Shown here: piece by piece, positions 21,437-32,323 of the stretch
How positions within the stretch are numbered: position 1 is the stretch's first letter
How the letters are laid out: each line of letters opens with the position of its first letter
NCBI GenBank assembly: GCA_018806915.1
Contig: JAGKQI010000084.1
Coordinates: 124,001 to 188,000 of the forward strand
Length of the DNA stretch: 64,000 nt
Direction: 5' to 3'
Origin: Phytophthora colocasiae
Taxonomy: Eukaryota > Oomycota > Peronosporomycetes > Peronosporales > Peronosporaceae
Translations under genes and position numbers: made by a program
Notes under the pieces: generated by a model
What the model saw: only the letters and a program-made list of their open reading frames with translations
Databases searched by the model: none
Told to the model about the DNA's origin: nothing

Positions 21437-21903
21437 TAGATGCTCCCAGCTCGACGGTGTTAAGTCCTTTCAGCCACACTACAATCCAGTAGAACGCTTT
21501 ACTACGATAGGAATGAACTGCATTCAGTTCCTAAATGGTGGCAGAACACGTACCCACCAATTCTGTCACAGACTTCCACGTTGTCAGTGAATGAACTCTA
21601 TGCTTCAACAACTTCCAGTTGCCTTTGTACGTGTCCAAAATTTTGGTAAAATGTACGAAATTCTACACTGCTAACGTTTTCGCTCACTTCAACAAGAAAA
21701 CACCAAAGTTATTTGTGCGCATTTGAATGTTTCTCCATCCAGTATGAAATGGCCAAGTCCACGGATCGCTCCTGTAGCGGATTCACTATCTGCACGCACC
21801 ATAGTCAATCAACCCAAATGATGCTATTATTTAATACCAGAAGTCAGTACACAGAAGAAGAAGCCATCACTATCATCACTTCAAGCACATTCCAAAAGTT
21901 GCA
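21437..21903. other. Non-coding stretch upstream of the broken ankyrin gene
   Basis: 467 bp between the Tc1-like element and the ankyrin start at 21904. AT-richer than its surroundings. I see no convincing gene; it probably held the ankyrin promoter. Confidence 0.5.
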
Positions 21904-21922
21904 ATGGAGCTGCAAGTCGTGT

Positions 21923-22351
21923 TGTCGCGACCTGATAAGGATCGGGTACTAGCGGGCTGTTATGTGAGTGCAGGTCCGGGCAGGGAGGCAGAAGACTTAA
22001 CTGAAACAAATGTAAGTGTCTTGTTGTTGTTGTTCTTCTTAGCAGGTAAAATCACGACTGACTAGTTATGCCGGGAACTCACTGCTCCAATGCACACTTG
22101 TAAGGGTGACTCCCCGTCGAAACACTAGAGCGGGAGTCCTTGAGAGTGTCCTCCCTCCGCACGACACTCGCGGGAGGATGTAGATAGACGGCACAGACGG
22201 TAGTAAACGGGGACGTACCCCGGAGTGGACCTCGGACGGAACACTACGCCAAGTGGTCACAACACGACGAGTGTGACGAATGACAAGGCCCCGAGGCATG
22301 GGGCACAGCCGTACACGCAGGTTCGAACGTCATATTCCCGGGCACGGGACA
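21923..22351 (-). repeat. Gypsy-3 3' LTR (429 bp)
   Basis: Plus-strand ends TGTCGCGACC and GCACGGGACA. One substitution against the other LTR, in a TTG/TTC microsatellite near 22032. Confidence 0.93.
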
Positions 22352-23502
22352 AACTCCCCGACCAAGAGCCGAGCGTCCGCGATCGGCACGGCCGTGCCCC
22401 ATGTCGCGGAGGCACTGCACGACGCGTTGCTCATCGCTACTGAGAACAAAGCCAGACTCGACCTCAGGACGGTAAGTAGTCAGCGAAGGAGTAGTAGTCG
22501 AAACCTCGTTCGGAGTTTCGCTCGGAAGGACGGAGCTCCTCCCTTCAGAGAGAGTAACTGTAGGGCGGACGGTTTCGACGGGAACTACGGAACTTCTGAG
22601 ACTAGCAAGGCAAGCAGCCTCTCGACGGTTGCATCGATTCACTTCGCGGCGCACAGATTTTAGCGCCTTCTTCACCACAAATCGGGGAGCAGCACTGTTC
22701 AGACGGCTACTTCCTTGGCCAAATCGCCAACCATGGGTCACAATTCCGACAGCAACAATGACGCCTGTAGTGGGAGTTAGCCAGCGAGTCCACGCGAACA
22801 CTAGGTTGAATAAATTCGTCACCACGAGCACCACGGCTAAACCAGCAGTTCCCAGAGTCACGAACTCCAACAGGTCGTACAGCATCATAGGCACGTGAAT
22901 GACCAGCGAGAGTACTAGTAGAATGAACCAGCAGCAACCCTTGACGATGGCCAGGACTCGCTGACCAACGGTTGCCCAAGCCTCCCACGTAGCGCGAGAG
23001 TAAGCCAAGTAGGAATATCCCGAACGCATGCTCAAATCCGGGAGGTAGTCGCCAAAGTGACCAATAAGGCGGCCCACCAACTCCGTAACATTACCCCGTA
23101 CGGACCATATTCATCTTCACCCTCCTCCAGTACTTGGACAGGGACGGCAAAGAAAGCGTTCCACAGAGCGAACACGTACGACGGTCCAGCGAGTTGGTTG
23201 AGCTCGGGGTCGCTAAGCACTTCCTGGTATCGAGTCACAAAATTGAATAGTATCGACGAGTTCACAGACACCACCATCCAGGCTTGAGTCGTCAATGACC
23301 AGGCTACTCCACGGACCGAAGACGTCAGTACCCAGAGCAGCACAGTAGTTAGGTAAGCAGGGAGTAGCTCGAGACGGAAGTAGTTCTCGTACGCGGACAG
23401 TAGCAGCTCGTACATGGTGGAGTCAGGTAGAAGTCGCAGGTAGGAGTCACGAGAGTCACTTAATTCGGAGGAGTCGAAAGAGAAAATGGCAGGAGTGTTC
23501 AC
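22244..23502 (-). CDS. Gypsy-3 multi-pass membrane protein in env position, one frameshift
   Basis: Two minus-strand frames, 23502-23032 (156 aa) and 23080-22244 (278 aa), join if one base is changed near 23094-23100 (C-run). The joined text then runs YGPYGNVTELVGRLIGHF, with an N-glycosylation sequon. I see about five hydrophobic segments: LLPAYLTTVLLWVLTSSVRG, YVFALWNAFFAVPVQVL, CCWFILLVLSLVIHVPMML, LGTAGLAVVLVVTNLFNLVF, GVIVAVGIVTHGW. A basic/Ser-Thr tail follows and ends inside the 3' LTR. Same strand as gag-pol, downstream of integrase, where retroviruses carry env. The multi-pass layout does not look like a fusion glycoprotein with one anchor. Not recognised; a captured host membrane gene is the other option. 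Confidence 0.55.
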
Positions 23503-23818
23503 TCAGCGCCAAGCCCGGTCAAGCAAAGGGTCCGACTCGATAGGAGGTCGAGGAGCTTACACTTGACCGTTGTATGAAGAAATATTCAAGAAATTCCACT
23601 GAGCCGTTCTCATCAATCCCCGAAGTCTTTCGCGGGAATTACCCGGAAACACGCACGTCTCGTCCCAGGGTACAAGGGGATCTGAAGGCAGAGTTCTCAG
23701 AGGAGTACTCAGGGGACCGTATAGTCAACCTTACAGCCAACGAGTGGCTCTCATTCTTCAATTAGCTACGGCTCCGGCACCAAGACCACAGATTCCAGTC
23801 ACCTCCTTCCTGTGAACG
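23503..23818. other. Gypsy-3 spacer between membrane gene and as3
   Basis: 316 bp between the divergent starts of the membrane protein (minus) and as3 (plus). A 63-codon plus frame (23574-23765) has no visible domain. A shared promoter region is possible. Confidence 0.4.
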
Positions 23819-25452
23819 ATGGGAGCGACTAAGTCCGCCCCAGGCACGCCACGTCCAGCTTCGCCGTCCTCCTCGGCACCAGCCACAGCATCTCTGAACG
23901 ACGAAATAGTCAAGCAGATCACCGCAATTATCGCACCCGGAGTAACTTCGTCCGAGGAGAGGGTCAAGAAGCAAGCACAACGAGAATTCTGAACGGCCAT
24001 GAGGGAGAAATTATCTGTGAACAAAGGCTCTTCCGGACTATTTGTCTTGGACCAGATTGCTCTGTCCATCCTCGACGACACGGACGACAAGGACTTGGCC
24101 TTCACGGACCCAGTTATGTTGCTGCCTAAACCTTCGGCACAACGTGAAGCCACTAATGCGTATGTCCATGAGCGATTCTCGAACACCCACGACCTCCCAA
24201 ACCCAGAAGTTAGCTCGGCACCTGTAATCCACGGCAAGGCTCCTCCCGTCGCGAAGATAACTCCTAGGCAAAAGGTTCCCAAGAAGAAGGGGAAAACGAC
24301 GGCATCCGAGGCGGCTACGAGTGCAGCCCTCCTGGCCCTCGGCAAGGATCAGTCTCCTTCGGTGTTGGGCAAGCGAAAGTCGTCGTCTAAGAGCCCCCAG
24401 GAGTCCAAGAAGGCGAGAGAATCAGAAGACGCGACAGCGACTCCACCCGAGACCGACTTTAGTCCTCTAGTGTTGGCCGACAACACTCCGGTCAGAATCT
24501 CGGCCGACGTCGAAGCCATCTACCGTCGAGCGGCTAACATGAACAAGTTTTGTTTCGAGCTCGCGTATCCATGGGAACACTCTAAAGTGTGGTACGACCC
24601 TCTCGAGAACAGGGATCTACACATCGCTCACTGGCGCTTCTGGATGGCGAATCGAAGTCGCTTCTTTGAGTGGCAGCTCAACGCTCCTCTAAGGAGTACT
24701 ACTGCTCGGGGTCAGCGTCGCCGCTGGAAACAGTTGGCGTGCACCGAGCGACTCAAGTTCCTAAGTCGCTGTATCGAAAGTTGGGGTTACTACGGATTCC
24801 TGCGGCTCTTCGAAGGTGTCGAACCGGATCGACGATTGATGTGGATGGGCGGACAGCCAGGCAAGAACGCCCCGGACGCGAACAAGTACGAGGGTCCCAC
24901 GATGATGAATCTCACGAGCTTATACTCGCAGGATCGAGAGGCGTATCACGCTCGCGTCAAAGGGGCTTTGAAGCCCTTCCAATTGGACCAGGGAGGGTTT
25001 CGCAACATTACATCCTTGCTGGTGTCTACCAACGCTTTGGATCCAGATCAAAAGCCTGAGTACCGGCTGACGGACGAAGCTCTGGCCTTAGTCCGTAGGG
25101 ATGTCTGTTCGAAGGAGGATCCCGACAAGGAACGTTGGGTGGGCGATCGACTCTCCGGTGTTTGGTACAAGTTGACTCACAGTGGTCGCATCGAGAAGAA
25201 GGAGAAGGAGATCAAGGAGAAGGTGAAAGCCGGCAACTATCAGCCCTCTCCCATTCCAGCGTTCAGTGTTAAAGAGGAGAGCGTGCCAGGATTCACTCTC
25301 TGCTTTCGCCCGGACGGCAGCCCCACGGCCGAGATAGCCACGCCGCTAAAGGGGTTCCGAGGAAAAAGGGGATCAGAGGAGAGCGGTCCGAAGACGAAAG
25401 CGACTTCGAGGAGGACGACCTTGACGAGGAGAAGCCGCCAGTGCCAACTTAA
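23819..25452 (+). CDS. Gypsy-3 antisense accessory gene (as3), one in-frame stop and one frameshift
   Basis: The ATG at 23819 gives MGATKSAPGTPRP, 57 codons, then TGA at 23990-23992. The same frame reopens at once and runs to 25495. The coding-like end is in another frame after an indel in the A5G4 tract (25363-25371), reading SEDESDFEEDDLDEEKPPVP and stopping at 25452. The total is about 545 residues. N-terminus: MGxxxS, a possible N-myristoylation signal. A Lys/Ser-rich region (KVPKKKGKTTAS, KRKSSSKSPQESKKARE) could be nuclear targeting. A Trp/Tyr-rich domain at about 24540-25170 has FELAYPWEHSKVWYDP, HWRFWMANRSRFFEWQ and SWGYYGFLRLFEGVE. Not recognised. It faces pol and lies between pol and the membrane gene. 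Confidence 0.62.
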
Positions 25453-26005
25453 TGTGCTAGCGCGAACGAGTGGAAGGGCTTCGACGCAGGAGTAGGATGG
25501 CAGTTTATATCGCTTCGTGTAGTCACCAAATTTTAACCGCGTAATCTCAAGTCGCCTTCTCGTTTCACCTCCATTATTTCCAGTCAAAACCGTCGCTCTT
25601 CCTCGCGGTGGAGTATCTCCCTAGTCTTGTGACACCCGGAGTCACAAGACAGCTCCACTCCGTCGATGATCACCAGGAGAAGAGGAGTCACCGGACCACC
25701 AAAGTCACCGAGTAGTCGATAATCCCCAAATAAGCAGTGGTCATCCAGTAGTAGTAAATCATCAAGTAGTAGTTGCCGCCAAGTGAAGTCCATTTCATCG
25801 TCTCGTAGTAGTCGGCAGTCACGGCACAGTTGAGAGTATCCTCAGCAAGGCAGTCGTTGAAAGTTCACAGGATTATGCAGGGACAATCATTAGACCGTCC
25901 AAACGTAGTCGAAAATGTAGAGAAGAGTGTTCCGCTCGAACACTCGCATCGCAGGACTTATCGTCAAGAGGAGTCGTCACTGTCTTGACTAGTCCGACTC
26001 ATCAC
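25453..26005. other. Gypsy-3 spacer between pol and the antisense gene
   Basis: 553 bp rich in AGTAGT/AGTCG words; no convincing coding frame on either strand. Pol (minus) and the antisense gene (plus) end facing it, so it may hold their 3' ends. Confidence 0.45.
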
Positions 26006-29000
26006 TTAAAAGAGTAATTCATCCTCGTCGACAGCCGCGTTGGCGTCAACCAGCCGAGCACTACGGCGGAGTTGAGGGAGTCCCCGCTCCTTTCGCCTAG
26101 TACCCTCAAACGCTGTGATCAACACGTCAAAATCGGGGCGGAGTGAAGTCGCAGGCAACCAACTCGTCTCGTAGGTAGCAAGTAGCACTAGATACTGCAA
26201 CTCACCAGCCTTCTTTCTTCGAGCAAGTATGTCGACCACCGGTAGACTCGCTCCAGCGAAAGCAGTCTCTTCAGATCCAATGACAAGTCGCTCGATATAG
26301 CTCGTCGAGGGTAAGTCCTCCTCAGCGAGTGGACCCTCGTCGTCCTCGCCCGGAGTAGTAGTAATGCCTTCAGGTACTTCGGTAGGAAAAGGTCGACTCC
26401 AGCGACCCCGGAAGGGTTTGAGTCGATTCACATTGATGGTGACTACTCTGTTAGGGTGAGTAGGGATTGCGACGCGGTAGGCGTTCTCACCGACAGTACC
26501 AACTATTCGGTAAGGACCATGCCAGGAGAAAGCTAACTTCTTCGAAGTCTTTTCTCCTCGGCGAGCCCTGAAATACTGGTAGACCCAGACAGCATCACCT
26601 TCCTCAAACTTCACAGACACTTGACTGTGGAGTCGCTGTCCATGGCGACTCTGTGCCTTGAGTAGTTGCCTTTCGACCAGTCGACGAGTATCGCGTAGAG
26701 ACAGGTAGAGTCGACGTCGGTAAGTCGCGACCTCATTACTCTTCCACTGCGAGGAAGTGTTCAAGAAAGCCAAGTCGAGAGGTAGCACCGGGTCACGACC
26801 ATACAGACTGAAGAACGGAGAGTCACCCAGGGCTTCGTGAAAGGAAGTCCGATAGGCGAAGAGTACTCTAGGTAGATACAAGTCCCAGTCATCTTGGGAC
26901 TCACTCACATACATGCGTAGCATTCCAATTAGAGTTCCGTTGAAGCGTTCGACGAGTCCCTGAGTTTGTGGATGATAAGCCGCCCCAAACAACTTTTTAA
27001 TCCCTAGAGTCTCGTACAGCGACCTTGCCAACTCGGAGATAAAGTTGGACCCTTGGTCACTTAGTAGCTTTTCAGGCACTCCATGTCGTGATATCACTTC
27101 GTTCACCATGATTTCCACAAAGTCACAGAATCCAAACGCTCAACTGCAAACGCTTCTACCCACCGGGTGAAGTAGTCCGCAAACACCAGGATAAATTTGT
27201 TGCCTCTAGGAGTAGTCACGAGAGGGCCAACAGCATCCACCACTAGAAGTGAAAAAGGACCAGACAGTTCTTGTATCGGCATTTTCTGCATGAGTCCATT
27301 TCGCCACGGGCGGTAGCCTTTGCCACTTCCACAAACAGTACACTCGCGGACATACTCAGCGACATCCTTCTTCCAACCGTGCCAGTAGGCGTGCTTTCGC
27401 ACTTTGTCCATAGTTTTAGTGACTCCCGTGAGCAGCGAAGACATCGGAGTGACAGTGGTGTAGCACAGTAGCGATGTAAGTGATCGGAATCACTGGCACT
27501 TCTAGTGATCGAGCTGGGCCGGCTCGAGCTTTCAAGTGTACTCGTCGCATCAGGATACCGTTCTTCATAGTGTAGTGGGGGGCCAAGGACAACACCTTCG
27601 CTCGCATTTGAGCGTCGAGGGCCAGTGCGCCACTCTCTAGGAAAGCAATCATCGCCAGTATCCAAGGGGTGCGTTTCTGTTCTTCTTTAAAACGGGCTTG
27701 ATCCAGGCCGAACACGTCGATGGGTGATACTAGTAGTTGTTCTTCGTCAAGAGAAGCCTCGTCAGGCGTCGGGGTCGGAGTAGTAGATTTGACAGTATGC
27801 TCTTCGTCAGGGAGTCGCTCCCCGACCACGACTTGATCACTTCCTCCGGTGTTAGTAGGAGTCGTTCTAGCGACTTCTTCCGCCGCGACTTCAGTCTCAC
27901 TCTCCCCGACCAGAGCTGAAGCCGGTTCATCCTCGTTAGCTTCGTTCAGTAGCTCGGCCATAGTAACAGCACTGACAGTCACTGCACGTAGTCTAGAGAG
28001 TCCGTCCACGTGGCCCATGGAAGTACCAGGCCGGTGATACACTTTGAACCGTAACTGTGACAGCTCCATCGCCCACCTGGCTAGTTTAGCGTTGCTAGTT
28101 CTATTAGCGTCACTGAACACCCACAGTAGTGCCTTATGGTCGGTGAAGAGATCGAACTCGTAACGGTCGAGGTAGCACCTGAATTTGCGGGTCGCCCACA
28201 CGATTCCCCAGCACTCGATCTCCGAAGTGCCGTTCTGGTTGTTCACCCAGTTCTTCTCTGACCCAACTAGTAATTTACTAGCGTAGGCGATAGCTCGGTC
28301 ACGACCGGCGACTTCTTGAATCAAACAGGCACCCACTGCTAGCTTCGAGGAGTCGACATAGAGCTTAAACCGCTTGTTGAAGTCCGGGTAGACTAGAATG
28401 GGAGGCTCCACTAGCTTACGCTTCAGTTGTACGAAAGCGGACTCGCAATCAGGACTCCACTCGAAGGGAACACCCTTGGCCTTCAGCCTCTCGATAGGTC
28501 CGGAGATAGCGGCATACCCCGGTATGTACCTCCGGAAGTAACTAGTCAGGCCTAGAAACGCGCGAACCGCACGGAGGTCACTCGGTCGCTCGACATTCAT
28601 GACTGCCTTCACCTTCTCAGGATTGGGAAGTATACCCGAGGGAGTGACTATGTGACCGAGGAAGGCCACTTGGTCACGACCCCACTTGCACTTCTTCATC
28701 TTGAGTTTAAAACCGGCAGTCCTGAAGCGCTCGAGTACTTGCCGAAGTCGCACGAGGTGAGTTGGGAAGTCGTCACTGAACATTACACAGTCGTCCAAGT
28801 AGACTAAACAAGTTCGCCACTTCAAGTCGACTAACACTCCTTCCATAAGTCGCTCAAATGCAGGCACTGCATTGCACAGTCCAAATGGCATAACTAGCCA
28901 CTCGAACAGTCCAAATTTGCAGGCGAAGGCCGTCTTCCCGACACTGCCCGCTGCCATCGGCACATTCCAGTACCCCGAGGCAATATCCATTGTAGAGAAG

Positions 29001-32000
29001 AGCTTAGCATTTCCTAGTACGTCCAGGATGTCGTCGATGAGTGGCATCGGATAACAGTCCTTCACAGTCACTGCATTGAGTCGACGGTAGTCGATACAGA
29101 AGCGGATACCTCCGTCGGGTTTGCGTATCATCAGTACAGGACTAGCCCAAGGACTACTCGAGGGTCGAATGAGTCCTAAGTCCAGGTACTGCTGCACTTC
29201 GGCCTCCATTACATCACCTTCAGCTTTGGAGACGCGATAGGGTCGCTGTTTGATAGGGGGGTGGTCACCAGTGTCTATCTCGAACTCGAGCAAGTGAGTT
29301 CGACCGGGTTTCATGGAGGTCTCGACAAACAAGTCTCGGAAGGACCCAAGTGTCTGCCTGAACAGCCTCTTCTGTTCCTCACTCAGCTTCGAATCGGTGA
29401 AGTCAACTGCAAACTCCTCAGTTAGCTCCTTTTCGAGGTTCGGCATGGAGTGGTGAGGCGAGTCGGTAGTAGCGCCGGCAGCACTCACTACAGAGTGCAC
29501 CCAGTCTTCCTCAGTAGTTTTCCGGGACTCGACAGGCCTCGAATCTCTGTTCGACAGCGGAGTCACCGGAGACTCGAACTCGAAAGCCGACTCCGGCACT
29601 ACCGTGGCGGCAGCAACCAGAGTACCTTTCTTGATGATCAGTTCCTCGGTAGAAGCATTGCAGACTTCAACCAATAACTTCCCTTGGTTCACAGTACAGA
29701 GCGTACGGGCAACTCGCACGGTCCCGTCCAATCCGGGGACTCCTTCAACCAACACAGTTTGTCCATCGCTCGCTTGGCCACGGACTTCCGACACTACTAG
29801 AGCTTGACCACCAGGGCAGATGCAAACAGTCGAACTCACTCGGGCAGAGTGTACTTCTTCGACTCTCGGAGTACCCAGTGAGAACACTTCACCCGTGTCC
29901 TTCAGAGTCACTGAGTTAGTATCCAAGTCGACAACAGCTCGGAACTGTCGAAGTGAGTCGGTTCCAAGTATCACATCCACATGCATGTGGTCGACAACCA
30001 CAAAAGGTCGAACAATCTCCAACGACCCAAATCTGAGAGGGAGGTCGGCAACACCTCGTATCTTAAGTTGGAGACCCGACACTCCGTTCAAGTTCCCATA
30101 GTACGGTCGCAGAGAGTCACTGCCTCGTCCTATCCGTCGAAGTACTTTACGGTCGATCAAGCTCACAACGGCACCAGAGTCGATGAGCATGTCCACAGGG
30201 ACACAGTCGACATATCCTGGAGAAGTAGCTTCCACCCCACCTACTGAGCCAATCACCCGCTTGCCTTCGGGCACTATACCAGCGACTTCACTTTCTTCGA
30301 ACACATCCCGTTCGACTAGTCCAGCCTTTCGAGAGTCACGGTTTTTTCCCTCAGTAGAGACTCGCACAGGATCAGACACTACGTACGCGTACTCATACAC
30401 GCTGTTCGAGTCTTCACGCGAACACCGAGTCCCCAGTTCTTCGATCTTCTGACCAGTCAAGGAGGAGTAGTCGAAGCGCACTTGCTTCGGGCTCCGCGTT
30501 TTTCGCGACGGGAGAGCTGCCTTTAGGCAGTCACTACACCGGTCTTCTCGCTCTTTCAACTTAGCTCGGATGAGTGGACCTTCACTCAAGTACTTCTTCA
30601 TTATCACACTCACGATGCGTTTCATCACGGAGCTACTCATCGCTCGATAGAACTGCGCTACTTTCGCCAGAGCTCGTTCCTCAAGATCATTATCTCCCCA
30701 ATCGACTTCCGGGAGAACTAAGTCACTCAGGAGCGGCGACCCACAGTCGACACACACGGGGTTAACCTTTTCTTCCTCCTTGACTAAGTAGTACACCATT
30801 CTTCGGACTAGAGCATTCCATTTAGGATCCAGGCGTTTTCTTCGTCGGGAGGACACAGTCACTGCATTGACCGCACTACAGGGGTTTTCAGACAAGTCGA
30901 TAGCCACATTTGCGATCACAGTCTCCTCGACACTGGAGTCGGTGGGCGCGTCGTCACTTACTTCTGCTTGGTTGTAGTCCGAAGTAACTCTGGTCTCCCC
31001 ACCTCCCACATCTCGTCCGTCCGAATCAGCGACTCCCTCATGGTCGTGGAAGTAGTCGTTTTCCTCCGACTTCCTCAAGTCGCTAAAGTCGCGGTTTGCT
31101 CGCTTAGCCGCATTAGTAGCCGCCAGCGTCTTTCGATACCAGTCAGTCCAGTATTCGGGTGTAGCTAGCACTCCAGGTGACGACTCCCTTGTCCGGCTTA
31201 TGACTTCTTCAGGGATCCCTAATACGGTGCTTAAGTCGGTTAGAGTCATCTTCTGCGACTGAGACACATTCCTTTCCACCCTCCTCTTGAGTTCTACTTC
31301 GTCCAACGGAAAGAGTCGCTCCTCGAGCTCTTTATCGTATTCTTCTTTTTCTTCTAGCACTCCCTTGTTTACCCCTTCGGTTAGTTCGTCCAGTTCTCGT
31401 TCGGAAAACACTCCGGTAGGTTCGGCAGTCGCCTCCGCGGCGTTACTCCTAGCGTTCGCCTCACTCCCACCCCTCGCATCGGTGGCAGACGGCTCGCTCA
31501 CGGTTTCACTCAGCTCAACTACACTTTGAGCCTCCCGAGTCACATTCGCAGCCTCGACCTCAGTCTGCGTGACTTCTTCTTCAGTTGGGTCCGTCACCTG
31601 TTCACCAGTAGTTAGTCCCGGAGCGACTTCGGAAGTGTTCGCCTCACCCCCACCATCAGCATCGGTGGTAGACGGCACACTTGCAGTCTCGTTCGCTACT
31701 TTGCCGGTCTTGTCAGCAATTATTCCTGGAGTACCTTCACTAGCATAGGCCTCGTTATTTCGCAGTTGGCAATCAGTCTCCACACTCATCTCGTCAAGTA
31801 GCCCTTCACGGTTCTCCGCAGGTTCATCTCTATTCACGCTCGTATCGGGGTCGAAAATGCTCTCATCGAACTCAGGACAGTCACTTTCACTTTTATCATC
31901 ACCTTCGGGCTGCGACTCAGTGACTCCCAAGTCACCGAGGGAAGTAGTTTCTTCTTTCACACTTGTTCCACTAGTCACCCACTCGCAGTGGACAACTCCA

Positions 32001-32320
32001 CTCTTTGCGCGGGGCGCTGTCCAGTAGTTTACCGGGTTCGACTTCACCCGAACCTCATCTTCATACCCTCCGGCATGAGGGTCCTTCAGTGAGTCCCCGA
32101 CGTATGCCGTAGTCAGACAACTCGCTTCAACATCCTCACTCTCAATTTTATCAGTCTCAATCATGTTCACTCCATTTTCAGTCGTTGTTCTCTTTACTGT
32201 CTCAGTTGAACTCACTCCATTTCCATAACGAGTAGTAGTGGACTTGGAAGTGACTCCACTCAAGTCACTTAGCTGGCAGGAGGAAGGAGTGACTTCACCC
32301 TTCCCTTCCTCCAGCCCCCT
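26006..32320 (-). pseudogene. Gypsy-3 pol (PR-RT-RNase H-INT), two frameshifts
   Basis: The frame is open from just after the gag TGA to 27416, about 1630 codons. A long acidic Ser/Thr/Glu-rich region comes first. Then protease DMLIDSGAVVSLID near 30185, RT PDGGIRFCIDYRRLNAVTVK and YLDD near 28800, RNase H KLYVDSSKLAVGACLIQ and FTDHKALLWVF. Indels near 27430 and 27110 split integrase: CTVCGSGKG zinc-finger end, VVDAVGPL, LLSDQGSNF, YHPQTQGLVERFNG. A chromodomain-like end (VVDILARRKKAGELQYLVL) closes at 26006. The TTG at 32263 is not a real start. Confidence 0.88.
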
Positions 32321-32323
32321 TCA
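32279..32323 (-). promoter_or_regulatory. Gypsy-3 candidate stop-codon readthrough signal (gag to pol)
   Basis: In-frame TGA (32321-32323), an 8-nt spacer (32313-32320), then a perfect 9-bp stem GGAGGAAGG / CCTTCCTCC (32304-32312 and 32279-32287) with a 16-nt loop. The spacing is like that of gammaretroviral gag-pol readthrough signals. Confidence 0.6.

Noticed and set aside
22066..22299. 77-residue minus frame, repeated at 35298-35531
   Set aside because: LTR of Gypsy-3, present in both copies; no sign of selection for protein.
22225..22663. Plus-strand frames opposite the Gypsy-3 membrane gene
   Set aside because: Arg/Thr-rich shadow translations of the LTR and of the minus-strand gene.
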